Assembly: GCA_030734395.1 (NCBI GenBank)
Contig: JAUZTG010000042.1
Coordinates: 1,674,001 to 1,738,000, forward strand
Direction: 5' to 3'
DNA from: Sarocladium kiliense
Taxonomy: Eukaryota; Ascomycota; Sordariomycetes; Hypocreales; Sarocladiaceae
DNA: 64,000 bases
The notes below the pieces were generated by a model. That model was not told where the DNA came from and made no database searches. It worked only from the letters and a program-made list of their open reading frames with translations. Position 1 is the first letter of the stretch; the number at the start of each line of letters is the position of its first letter. Below are positions 10,273-20,340 of this stretch, in pieces. The translations under genes were made by a program, and so were the position numbers.

Positions 10273-12404
10273 ATGTCGGCTGCGATAGCAACAACAATCA
10301 TGATGCCAAACATACCTGCACTGCCTGAGCTTAATGAAGCAAGGTATTTGAGAGACGTCCTCTGTCTGACACCAGAACAGACGGAGTCTGCGCTCGATAA
10401 CGAGCTCAATTCCAAGGCCAACGCTCTCGGTATCGTCATTCCCCAGTCGCCAACAATGTCCGACAAGAGATACACGTCCAGTGCCCAGTCTGCCTCTACT
10501 GCTGTCACCTATCACGGTCGAACCTTTTCCACTGGCTCAAATGGCTCCGCAAGTACGGCTTTGACGGATTTTTCGTCTGCATTTACCCCTTCGAGTCCTG
10601 ATCTCAAGCCTGCAGATGGCACTCCAAGGAAACGGACAAAGGCTCTGGGTTTCTCGCAATACGACAAGTATCTCTCGAATCTCAGTCCGAGCCTTGACCA
10701 ACCCAAGATTCGCAAGCTGTCTAAGCCTCTGGACGCTTCCTCCAAGAGCCTCTTCAGTGTGAGGACAGGCAAGAGCTTCTTCAGTATCAAATCATCTGGC
10801 CTCAGAACGAAAATGAGATGGCGGCGGCAGTCAATTCAGCCATTTGAGCTAGCATTGTAAGTCGCGCCCTGCTATAAACTCTCAGTTCAGTGGCACACTT
10901 CGCTAACGCCAAAAACAGCTCGTGTATCTGCTGCCGGGAAACGTTTGAAAAGCCAAATGCTCTGCACGCTCTTCCTTGCAGCCACTCATTCTGCAGCTCT
11001 TGCCTCAAGGTCGTAGTCCAGCAAGCCACAACCGACGAGTCCAAGATGCCACCACGCTGCTGCACGCAACCTGTACCCAGCACAGTCTTGAGGAACCTGC
11101 TCAGCAAAGACAACCAGCAATCATTTCTGAAAGCTGTCGTGCAATTTAGCACGCCATGGGAGTCCAGAATATTTTGCCCAAATGCCGCATGTGGCGAGTT
11201 CATCCCACCCCGTGCAAAGGTCGATCCCAAGCATCCTTTCAGTGTTTCGTGTTACAAATGTCAAACCCGAGTTTGTACAATGTGCAAAAGAGAGGCACAC
11301 GGTGTTGGCAAGGACTGTCCCGAGGATTGGGAGTTGGAACAAGTCTTGAAGATGGGCGAGAAGTCGGGCTGGAGGCGTTGCTACAAGTGCCGCACATTGG
11401 TCGAACTGACGCAAGGTTGCACTCATGTCACGTGTAGATGCAAAGCACAGTTCTGCTATGTCTGCGGGGGCATCTGGGATGCAACCCTTGGCTGTCCCAA
11501 CGTGTGCAATGGTGAGGAAGAGTTGGAGAGGCGGCGTGTGGCAGAGGAAAGACAGCGCGCAGAGGCTGAGGCAGAGACGGCTGCTCAAGAAGCAGCCGAG
11601 GCACTCGCTGCTGCTGGAAAGCTAGAAGCAGAAGAGAGATCCAAGGCCCATGGTGCTATGTGTGCTTTACAGAAGAAGCAGCTGGAGGAATATGTACGCT
11701 TTGCAACTTACTCGACACATGTTAAGGAGCAAACCCTCCAACGGCATTCTGAACTCAAGAAGCAGCTGCAAGACAAGCATGCGGATCAGGAGGAGAAGAT
11801 GAAAGAAAGACACACCAAGACTGCCACCCACCTCGAGGACCGACAGATTGCAGCAGAGATGGAGCTTCGAAGTACACTCGAGGCCAGCGAACGCAGTGTG
11901 AGGATTCGGCTGAAACATATGGAAGCCTATTGCGACGGCTTGGGTCGGACAGACGGGAGCTCTAAGATGCCAGTCCGGACTGTCACCGAACGCGACCTGC
12001 GGGAGCTGGGTCAACAGTACAACCTGCGAGACGGCATGGAGCGATTACACCAGTCCAAGATCAACGTCATGCGGGACCGGCAAGCCAAGAGGATGGAGGA
12101 GCTTCTTGAGCGCCACGAAGCGGAGATCAGCAAATTGGAAGACCAGAAGCGAGAGGACCTGGAAGACTTAGCGGCACGTTTCGCCCACGAGCACGATGCT
12201 ATTAGTTGCGTAATCAAGGAGCGCCAAGCGAAGCTCAAGAACAGGTGGGACGTTGCCATGGAAGTCCTTTGCAAAGAACTCGAGAAACAGGACGGCCTAA
12301 GCTATGCGGTACTGCCAAGGCCGCAATGGCCGGAAGAATTGCCAGAGAGCACGGACTGCCCGTCAAGGGAGGGCGGGCGCAACGACGATGTTGCAGTTGC
12401 ATGA
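10273..12404 (+). CDS. RBR (RING1-IBR-RING2) E3 ubiquitin ligase
   Basis: This is a likely RBR ubiquitin ligase, which takes ubiquitin from an E2 onto a RING2 cysteine before passing it to substrate. Exons are 10273-10856 and 10919-12404. The 62-nt intron (GTAAGT...AACAG) joins in frame to give 689 residues. Residues 1-190 are Ser/Thr-rich and disordered. RING1 runs from CICC at 197 to C223, IBR from about 281 to 328 (CPNAACG ... CTMCKREAHG), and RING2 from C349 to about 379. The expected catalytic cysteine is Cys362 in GCTHVTC. From about 395 to 640 the protein is a long charged coiled coil rich in Glu, Lys and Arg. The start at 10273 was preferred over in-frame upstream codons, which would add low-complexity 5' UTR-like text. 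The substrate is unknown. Many paralogues exist in filamentous fungi, so no specific symbol is given. Confidence 0.85.
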
Positions 12405-13611
12405 CTGAATCACCTTGCATCCATACTATTTTGTCTCTCACCCCGTGAGACCAACTTCCTGGGCACGACTTGCTCACATTTTCCTTACGTTACAAACATA
12501 CACTTAGCGTTTCTTCGACATTGGTGCAGATTTATGGTTTTGTTTCTTCTTTGCTTTGTCACAACCTACTGTCACGTACGTTTTGTACCTAATACCTTGT
12601 GGTCGGTCGTGAAACACACTGATCCTGTTTATTGGTGAGATGACGGAGCAGGGATACGAGAAGGGCCTCCTTTCCTCCCGTCTTGCTTGGACATGACATC
12701 CTGGAACACGGCTTGACGGAGTTTGGGTGGTGTGATAGGGATACCATGGGAGGATACCCTGCTGGATGGCAGGATGCCCGGGCTTTGAACTGGAACCAGT
12801 ATACCTGCTGGCCTAGGTGGGACGTGATGATAGCTCCTCGGGTTTAGAAGGAGCTGAGGTAGCATATATTACAAGCACAACTCTCATATCATACGGCCAG
12901 ACCGCGTGGCGAATGTCGTACCAGCAGTCGGTTCAGATGAGACACCACGCTGTGCCATGTGCTGGTACGCGCCTAAGCCAGTATCAAGATTCCACTTGGG
13001 AGCGATATCCGTAGCACATGGGATATGCAATATCAGATCCATACGAGCACACTGCAGAAAACGTAGGGAGCCCAGGTCAGGTTCAACCAATGACCTCAAA
13101 AGGTAGCGTTCCAAGCGAAAACACCCAGCGCTTGGGGTGCCAATCTCACAATTGGACTATCTGCGAGGAATTCGGATGGAGGGCTAGGACCGGGTCGGCC
13201 TCAGCCAGGACCGAGAGTCAGATGACGGTTGTTTGGTACCGAGGATTGGGTTTGAGACGGAGAGGAATGGTCGATGTTCCGAGTCGTGTTAGATCGACAT
13301 GTCGACGCAATGCAAGACGATCGTGGATGCTGCCGCACCGCAGGGAGGGTGACAGCACATACGGATGGCATGCATTGACAAGCTGTCATGCGGAAAGTTG
13401 GAACGGAGGTGTGATCCCTCTACTTGTTCTCAGGGTGGACGAGTGAGGTGGTGTTTCTGCAAACATGTGCTGGCCTCCATGGTGGCGTACCGGAAACCAC
13501 GCTGGAATCTCACGGCATCTATCTATGCACTCAATGAGGCAAAAAAAAATACACCAGAGGTTATGAGGTCGATAGGACAACTGTCAGTTCGACAAGCAAA
13601 AAGGCAACCAA
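12405..13611. other. Intergenic region with coding-like text broken by stops
   Basis: This is the region between the RBR gene and the tRNA cluster. On the minus strand an ORF of 78 codons (12865-12629) is proline-rich and looks protein-like. Neighbouring frames up to about 13,230 also read like protein but are broken by stops. No satisfactory gene model was found. Confidence 0.3.
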
Positions 13612-13683
13612 TGCCTAATGCTGGAATCGAACCAACGACCTCGTCATTACTAGTGACGCGCTCTACCTCTGAGCTAATCAGGC
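13612..13683 (-). tRNA. tRNA-Thr (anticodon AGT), copy 1
   Basis: This is a 72-nt intronless tRNA including the discriminator A. The acceptor stem GCCTGAT pairs with ATTAGGC. The D arm has the box A-like TAGCTCAGAGG. The anticodon stem CGTCA/TGACG closes the loop CTAGTAA with anticodon AGT. Box B is GGTTCGATTCC. A Pol III-type terminator (AAAAA on the plus strand, 13598-13602, read as TTTTT) lies about 10 nt downstream. Confidence 0.95.
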
Positions 13684-13696
13684 GTGTACTGCAACG

Positions 13697-13768
13697 TGCC
13701 TACTGCTGGAATCGAACCAACGACCTCGTCATTACTAGTGACGCGCTCTACCTCTGAGCTAAGCAGGC
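13697..13768 (-). tRNA. tRNA-Thr (anticodon AGT), copy 2
   Basis: This copy has the same anticodon arm as copy 1, but the acceptor stem is GCCTGCT/AGTAGGC. The A6-T67 pair has become C6-G67, a compensatory change that keeps the stem. It is only 13 nt upstream of copy 1 (in the direction of transcription), and no T-run lies between them, so the two may be transcribed together. Confidence 0.95.
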
Positions 13769-13963
13769 TTATGGTCAAGTGCGCCGTTATTTGTGACTAC
13801 TAAGCTGGTCAGTCTTCAGCGATTGAAAATTCAGTAATTGCCCTGTCGCCTTAGCTGTTTGTATGGAGCAATGGGTCCTTCTCTGACAGAGCTGAGGTGA
13901 CAAAAAGAAAGGTTTGGCAAGACGGGAGATAAAAAGATTTGAAAAAGCCAAAAGAGGAAATCT

Positions 13964-14035
13964 TGCCTAATGCTGGAATCGAACCAACGACCTCATCATT
14001 ACTAGTGATGCGCTCTACCTCTGAGCTAATCAGGC
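13964..14035 (-). tRNA. tRNA-Thr (anticodon AGT), copy 3
   Basis: This 72-nt tRNA has the same acceptor stem as copy 1, but the anticodon stem is CATCA/TGATG. One G-C pair is replaced by A-T on both sides, a compensatory change. Two T-runs on the transcribed strand (13950-13953 and 13942-13946) follow as Pol III terminators. Confidence 0.95.
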
Positions 14036-15271
14036 ATTTGCATATTGGACGACTCCCTTATTGGGGCTTATTCAGATGAAGCCATGGTGCTGGTATCTGT
14101 TGTCAGTGTTGAGGCCTGTTTGAGTCTTCTGTAAACGTTAAAATTGAGAGATAAACCGCGTCTGATTTGAATGCGATTACTGTGAAAGCCAGGGTAAGCA
14201 TTCTAACTCAATTAGGACCAGTTGAATTAGCCGACGCAGATACCCTTCTGCGTGTGAACAGACAGACATAAAAGATGATAATCTTGTTGCAAATGTCGAA
14301 TTACTGGGACATTTCTCCCAGTGAGATACAAGAAAAACAAATTCGATGTATGATGACACATCCAGCCACCGCAAATGCAGCTTACTCTTCATTGCCGTCA
14401 GGTGGTCGTCAAATGCACAAGACATGATGTTGCTGGTCATTGCAGGGTAGGTAGGAAGGGGTCATTTTACCTGGTAAGCTCTCAGGTCCTGGTGGCAAGG
14501 TACCACCTCAGGTACTGGAGGCGCAGCCATTGGCCTCGTCATCCCTCCCCCTTCAGCCTCAGCACCCCATGCCCCAGCCACAACCAGCTTCCCCAAGTCT
14601 TCAACGTTTTCCGATCCCAGACACGACAAAGCGTGGCTTTTGCTTTATTGCCCTTTGCATCACCGCTGTCTCCCTTGAATCCACTAATTGCTCGGTTCAA
14701 AGCCAGTTCTCAGCCCGATAAGCACCTGCGACAACGTTCTCACCCCTTCCCCTCACCATTGGCCTCACGACCACGGCCCTGTCTGGACTATCCTTGGTTT
14801 CGCACCCCGGCTCGCCTCCCCTCCGTCCGACGAGCCCGTGCTTTCGCAATCCATCTTCTCATTATTCCATCCACTTAGCGTGCCTCTCCAGAGCTTCGAA
14901 TTCAATCTGACTCGCGCTCTGTCCTCTTCTTCCTTGTCTGCGAAGGATCGTGACAGCTGGAGAAGATCAGACGACAGCTCCTTTAGGCCACGTTCACGCG
15001 TGTGACGATCTCTCTTGCGCACATCCACCACATCCATCCGCACCAACTGACACCCCGGCCCCCACGCTGTGCCGCAACCTGACGGCAGCCTTTCTGACTG
15101 ACACTGACTGGACTGGGACGCCAATCCCTACATCGGGTAGCTCAGCTTACCTTGCCTTGCTTTGCACGTCTCGAACAAGCACTCCGCGCGCGCACACTCC
15201 TTCTTCGCACGGCCATTCTGGCACACAATATCTGACATTGATCTTTTCTCGATTGACCTTGAATCATCGTC
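14036..15271. other. Upstream region and probable long 5' UTR of the RhoGAP gene
   Basis: From about 14,520 to 15,270 the plus strand is rich in CT and CA tracts, typical of promoters and leaders of highly expressed fungal genes. Short overlapping ORFs there show no recognisable protein. Nothing is identified between the tRNA cluster and 14,500. Confidence 0.5.
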
Positions 15272-18035
15272 ATGGCCGACTTCCGACCGACATCCTCCAA
15301 TCCCCCTACGCAGCAAACACAATCACAGCAAGCGCCACCACAAAACCAGCTGGGCAGCATGTCTGTGGGTAATTCCGTCACTCCAGCACCTGCTGATGGC
15401 GAGGCGCCCCTCGAGAACAGACCAACGACTGGCTCCAACGGCAACGCGGTGGCCGAGGGCGAGAACTTGGCTGTGCGGCCTTCCAGAGATGGACCTGCTA
15501 CAGCAACCATCAGCCCCGAGCTGCAGAAGAACGTCAACGAGGTGCTTGCGTCAGAGGTAAGGCTCCTTGGCCGCGATACGGAAATCTTGAAGGCGTTCTG
15601 ACGATAGCAGCACGGCGTTCCAGCACTTCTGAACCGTCTCAAACAGAGCATTGCCTCTGCAAAGGTTAGTCTGACCACAGATCCATACTCTGCTCCTAGC
15701 AGCAGCATTGGACGAATGCGCAACTGACACATACGTTTGCAGGAGTTCGCCCTGTTCCTCCAAAAGCGATCGATCCTCGAAGAAGACCACTCTCGGGGGC
15801 TCAAGAAGCTCTGCCGTATGACCCAGGAGAACATGCACAGGCCCGAGCACCGCGAAGGTACCTTCGTCCAGGCCTACGACGAGATGATGATCATCCACGA
15901 TCGGATGGCCGAAAATGCCGCCCAGTTCGCCCAGTCCCTTCACCAGATGCATGACGACCTTGTCGAGCTCGCCGCATACGCAGAGCGCAACCGAAAGGGC
16001 TGGAAGAACAATGCCCTCGCCGCCGAACAGAAGGTCGCTGACCTGGAGGCTGCTATGCGCAAGAGCAAAGTCAAGTACGATTCGCTGGCGGAGGAGTACG
16101 AGCGCGCACGCACAGGTGAGCCCAGACAGGGCGGTAGGGTGCTGGGCGCCTTCAAGCCCAAGTCTGCTGCGCAGCACGAGGAGGATCTGTTGAAGAAGGT
16201 TCAGATGGCGGACCAGACTTACCACGGCCATGTCCTGGCCCTACAGGGTGACAAGTCAGCGCTGGAGTCTAGCACACGTCCGGAAGCTGTCAAGGCTCTG
16301 CAGGATCTGGCGCAGGAGACTGATGCTGGTCTTCTGCTTCAAATGCAGAAGTTTGGTACGTTTTGAACTAATGACACTTGTATCTTTCAACTAACGCCCT
16401 AGACAGCTGCTTTCAACGAGAAGCTCCTTCTGAGCAACGGCTTGATTATCAGCCCAGTCAAGAATGCGAATGGCGAGACAAGCTCACGTAGTTTGCGCCA
16501 GGCAGTCCTGTCGATCAACAATGACAAAGACATGAACGAGTACATCGGATCTCACCACGGCATGATCAGGCCAGATAATGGGGAGGTCAAATATGAGCGT
16601 CATCCTGTTTGTCCCCTCGATGCTCATCAATGAATATTCCCTGCAAACTAACTTGAGATGTCAGGTTCTGAACCCACAATCATCCCAGTTCAATCAAGGA
16701 CCGCCTCAACAACCCCAGCCACCAATGAACCAGTTCTCTCCTCAACAGGGGCCTCCGCAGGGACACCAACAACAACAGAGCTTCTCTATGGGCTCGCGCA
16801 CGAGCACAGGGAACCTCGGACCTCAGATGGGACAGCCTCTATCCGGTCCAGAACAATCGTCGCAACCGCCACCGCAACTGGGACAGATGCAAGGGAACTT
16901 CCCGCCACCGGGTGGACCGCAAGGCGCACCTTACTCACAGCCCCATAACCGAAGCTTCAGTCAAGGGAACATGATGGGTGGCGGACCGCAAAGCGCACAG
17001 GGTGGACGTGGCCAATACGGACAGCCGCCGCAACCACAACCGTCATCGCAGCAGTACACGAACCCTCGGCACTCAACACAGCCGGGACAATTCGGCAGTC
17101 CTCAAGGCGGACCTCCGCAACTCGGGGCACTCTCCTTCCAGAGCCCGCCACCAGCACAGCAGCAGCAGCAGCAGCAGCAGCAGCCTCAACCCCCTCAAAA
17201 TGTCGGCGGCCCAGCAGCACATGGGCAAGGTCCTCTACGATCCTCTCCACCGCCGCATTTAGCAGCTCAGCAGGGCCGCATGCCCTCGCCGCAGGCTAGC
17301 AACGCTACCCCAGCAAAGCCTGTGTTCGGTATTACCTTGAACCAACTCTACGAGCGGGACGGTCTGGCTGTGCCCATGGTCGTCTATCAGTGCATGCAGG
17401 CAGTGGACTTGTTCGGTCTCGGGGTTGAGGGCATCTACCGCCAGTCTGGCTCAATGGCTCACATTCAGAAGTTGAAAGCAATGTTCGATCAAGGTAAGAC
17501 TTTTTGAAACGCTTTCTTGACTCGGGAAGTTACTGACACAATGCTGCAGATTCTCAGAACAAGGCCCTTGATTTCAGGAATCCGGAGAACTTCTACCATG
17601 ATGTCAATAGTGTCACAGGCCTACTGAAGCAATTCTTCCGTGACCTGCCTGACCCTCTGCTCACAACTGAGCACCACGACAGCTTTATCAACGCAGCCAG
17701 TACGTTCGCCTGCTTTATTCCACACATCGGTTTCGTGCTAACCATACTGTCATTCAGAGCATGATGATGACATCGTCCGTCGTGATTCGTTGCACGCCAT
17801 CATCAACAGCCTACCCGACCCTAACTACGCGACACTTCGCGCCATCGCTCTTCACCTGTACCGCGTTATTGAGAACTCCCACGTCAACCGCATGAACTCG
17901 CACAACCTGGCCGTTATCTTTGGACCTACGCTGATGGGTTCAGACCCAAGCACTGCGATCGCGGACGCTGGGTGGCAAATTAAGGTCATTGACACGATTT
18001 TGCAGAACACGTACCAGATCTTCGATGAGGACTAG
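15272..18035 (+). CDS. rgd1: F-BAR and RhoGAP domain protein (Rgd1-like)
   Basis: This is a membrane-curving adaptor that switches off Rho GTPases and acts in cell wall integrity and polarity; the yeast homologue Rgd1 acts on Rho3 and Rho4. Seven exons are inferred: 15272-15556, 15611-15664, 15743-16355, 16407-16606, 16665-17493, 17550-17699 and 17758-18035. All join in frame to 802 residues. The F-BAR part spans about residues 85-345 (helical, with EFALFLQKRSILEEDH). It is followed by a Gln/Pro/Gly-rich linker of about 170 residues that includes nine consecutive Gln. RhoGAP spans about 610-795, with the arginine finger Arg643 in EGIYRQSGS and the later block HNLAVIFGPTL. The protein is longer than the yeast one (666 residues) mainly because of the linker. 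The ATG at 15272 follows a CT-rich leader. The CAB2-like gene converges from the right, 485 nt away. Confidence 0.9.
17157..17183 (+). repeat. (CAG)9 microsatellite encoding polyglutamine
   Basis: Nine perfect CAG codons lie in the disordered linker of the RhoGAP protein. They are a likely site of length variation between strains. Confidence 0.95.
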
Positions 18036-18520
18036 ATCGGCGTACGTGTTTAGTGAAGTAATATGGCAATGGCTTGATGATGTTTTGCGCAAAGCATCCG
18101 TTTTACTATATGTCACCTGGGCGTTCATGTTCAGAGTTGACTGGCCATTTTGTTTGTCTTGGTCTCAACTTGGGGGGCTTTGTATCAACACTATCTGCGT
18201 CTGCACGCGTTCTCATTTCTTCTTTCTGCTCTCATGTCCCAAGAGATTGGCGACGGCTTCGGACCCCTTGTGAAAAGCGACAGCCAGGGGGTGTTCTTGG
18301 GTATGTTCGAATACGAGATAATATCATCTAGGTAGTTAGATTTCGGAAGGAGTGACGGGTACATATTGGAGCAATACTTGTCTGGCTGGGTAGCCATGAA
18401 GTACTTCTTTGACTCGTCGTTGTCTTCTCATTTTAGATCTTCTTACTTCCAGGACTTGCAAGTGTCAAAACTGTATGTATTGTTGCGCTGTTAGATGTGC
18501 TGTTAGATGTGTTGTGTACC
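18036..18520. other. Convergent intergenic region
   Basis: This is the spacer between the 3' ends of the RhoGAP and CAB2-like genes. No coding region or structured RNA was recognised. Confidence 0.5.
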
Positions 18521-19639
18521 TTATGATGACCCTTTCTGTGTCCTCTTGATATGCTCATCATGCAGCTCTCTGACTGCCGGAATAATGAGTCCTTCAACCT
18601 CACGTCCCGGATCTTCCTTCGGCAGCTCATCCGCCGTCAGAGGCCTTCCCTCCGCATCTCCCCAGCCTCCCTCTCTTTCGACCCTGATCCACTGATCGTC
18701 CCTCCCCGGGCTCACAAACACGACCTCCCACTTCCTCGTAGACAACAGATTACCAATCACGAGGTGATGCTGGTACCTATCCAGGCTGTACCGCGCCTTG
18801 TGCACGAGAATCGACGGATCTGTCTCAAGCTTGTAGGAGACGATCATACCCTGTGGGGCCCAGCCGTCAACGAGGGACTTGAGAAACTTCGGGACGGGGT
18901 CGAGGTCGATGATAAGGCGTTTGGAGCGTGGGACTGTCGGAGAGGAATCGAAGTTGTCGAAACTCTCTTCCTCTTCCTCTTGTGTCGGCTGAGGGGAAAA
19001 AGATGCCTGAGCATTGGGGAAGTTCTTGACTGCGTCGGTGGATTGGATTTTGTGCTCAGCCATGCGCTCCGGAGGCACGAAGAAGTCGGAGACTGCGGCG
19101 GCGAGGTAGAGAAGACCGTTTGGACCGAGGGGTGCCATCAGACGTGAGATGGCTCTCAGCTCATGCAGGTAATCCCCAATAGTAACAAACGGTAACGTGA
19201 GGAGCAAATTCCCCTCCCTCGCGGCCTTATAGCTTTTCAATACCTCCTTCATCTTCTCCCCCTCCTGCCCTCTAAGCTTCACCCTCATCCCGCCCTCCCC
19301 ATCCACCTCCAAGAAATCCAACACTCCATCCTTTGCATGCGAATAATGCCTCGAGTACGGCGCAAGGCTGAACTCACGATGCAAGAAAATCACAGCATAG
19401 CCCGCGGAGATGAAATGCTCGGCGGAGGTTGCCCCGCGAGTTCCGGCGCTGAAGTTGTCGATGAAACGGACGGTTTGGCGCTCGAGGGGGACGGTGGTGC
19501 CGCCGGAGGTGACGAGGACAACGCGACGGTTGAGGGAGGCGTGGTGGGAGATGAAGGATTGGGCGAGGGAGATGTGGGATTGGAGGTTTTTGGGGGGAGG
19601 GTTGGCGGAGAAGTAGGCGTGTTCTTCGGCTGCGGACAT
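18521..19639 (-). CDS. CAB2: Phosphopantothenate--cysteine ligase (Cab2/PPCS)
   Basis: This is the second step of CoA synthesis from pantothenate: it joins 4'-phosphopantothenate to cysteine using a nucleotide triphosphate, in the cytosol. It is an intronless frame of 372 residues from the ATG at 19639. An upstream in-frame ATG at 19714 would add 25 Thr/Ser-rich residues and is less likely. Family motifs are VLVTSGGTTVPLE near residue 43, the loop RFIDNFSAG, and GLLYLAAAVSDFFVP at about 175, all characteristic of PPCS. The length is close to yeast Cab2 (365). The acidic insert EEEEESFDNFD at about 220 looks like a disordered loop. The next gene on this strand upstream is an acetyl-CoA transporter, a thematically related neighbour. 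Confidence 0.92.
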   Translation of the reverse strand: MSAAEEHAYFSANPPPKNLQSHISLAQSFISHHASLNRRVVLVTSGGTTVPLERQTVRFIDNFSAGTRGATSAEHFISAGYAVIFLHREFSLAPYSRHYSHAKDGVLDFLEVDGEGGMRVKLRGQEGEKMKEVLKSYKAAREGNLLLTLPFVTIGDYLHELRAISRLMAPLGPNGLLYLAAAVSDFFVPPERMAEHKIQSTDAVKNFPNAQASFSPQPTQEEEEESFDNFDSSPTVPRSKRLIIDLDPVPKFLKSLVDGWAPQGMIVSYKLETDPSILVHKARYSLDRYQHHLVIGNLLSTRKWEVVFVSPGRDDQWIRVEREGGWGDAEGRPLTADELPKEDPGREVEGLIIPAVRELHDEHIKRTQKGSS

Positions 19640-20340
19640 GGCTGTTGCTTTTACCGGTTGCCGAGTATTGGTGAGTGAGTGAGAGGGTGAGGTGTTAGTT
19701 CTTAGGTGAGTCAATCAGGTAAGGCCATTGAGTGTTGCGTGGTGCTGTTGTAGTAAGGAAAGTTGGGTGATGATTTTCTTCGCTAGGGAATCACAGCATT
19801 GTGAAGAAGAAGAGGAGGGATTGAGACAATTAGTCCTTTTGGCGGCGAGGTCTGGTGGTTCTTTTTACCTGATGGTGCCCGCCGTACTCATTCCTACGAT
19901 GCAGTTTTCGGCACCGGTCTAAAGTGACACGGCCATCTCCACCTGCGAGGCCGGGGATGGATGAGCAAACGTACGTGGTGAGGTGAGCCTTGTAGGTAGT
20001 GCATCATGTGCGCTATTTCGGGATGTGGAAAACAACCATCTGGCACCTGTGACTTGTCGCGTTCTGCGTACATGGGAATCAGGTCATGTGCCGAGGATGA
20101 CGTCTGAGCAACGTAGCAGCAGTCGATGGAAGAAGCATGCAGTCATTGAGCAACCAACAATATACAACATTCAGGACTTTCTAGTCATGGGCATGTTCCA
20201 TTCCTCTAATCTATCTACATTGAAGATCGAATCTGCCGAGAAAACAAATCATACAACGAGAACTCCTAGCTGGATGCTGTTTTCGTATACATGTCACAAA
20301 GCACGTGCACGCATACATTGATCTCGCATCCTCCCATGCG
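19640..20340. other. Spacer between CAB2-like and acetyl-CoA transporter genes
   Basis: This is about 700 nt between two minus-strand genes. It should hold the CAB2 promoter and the transporter 3' UTR. No coding potential was recognised. Confidence 0.5.
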
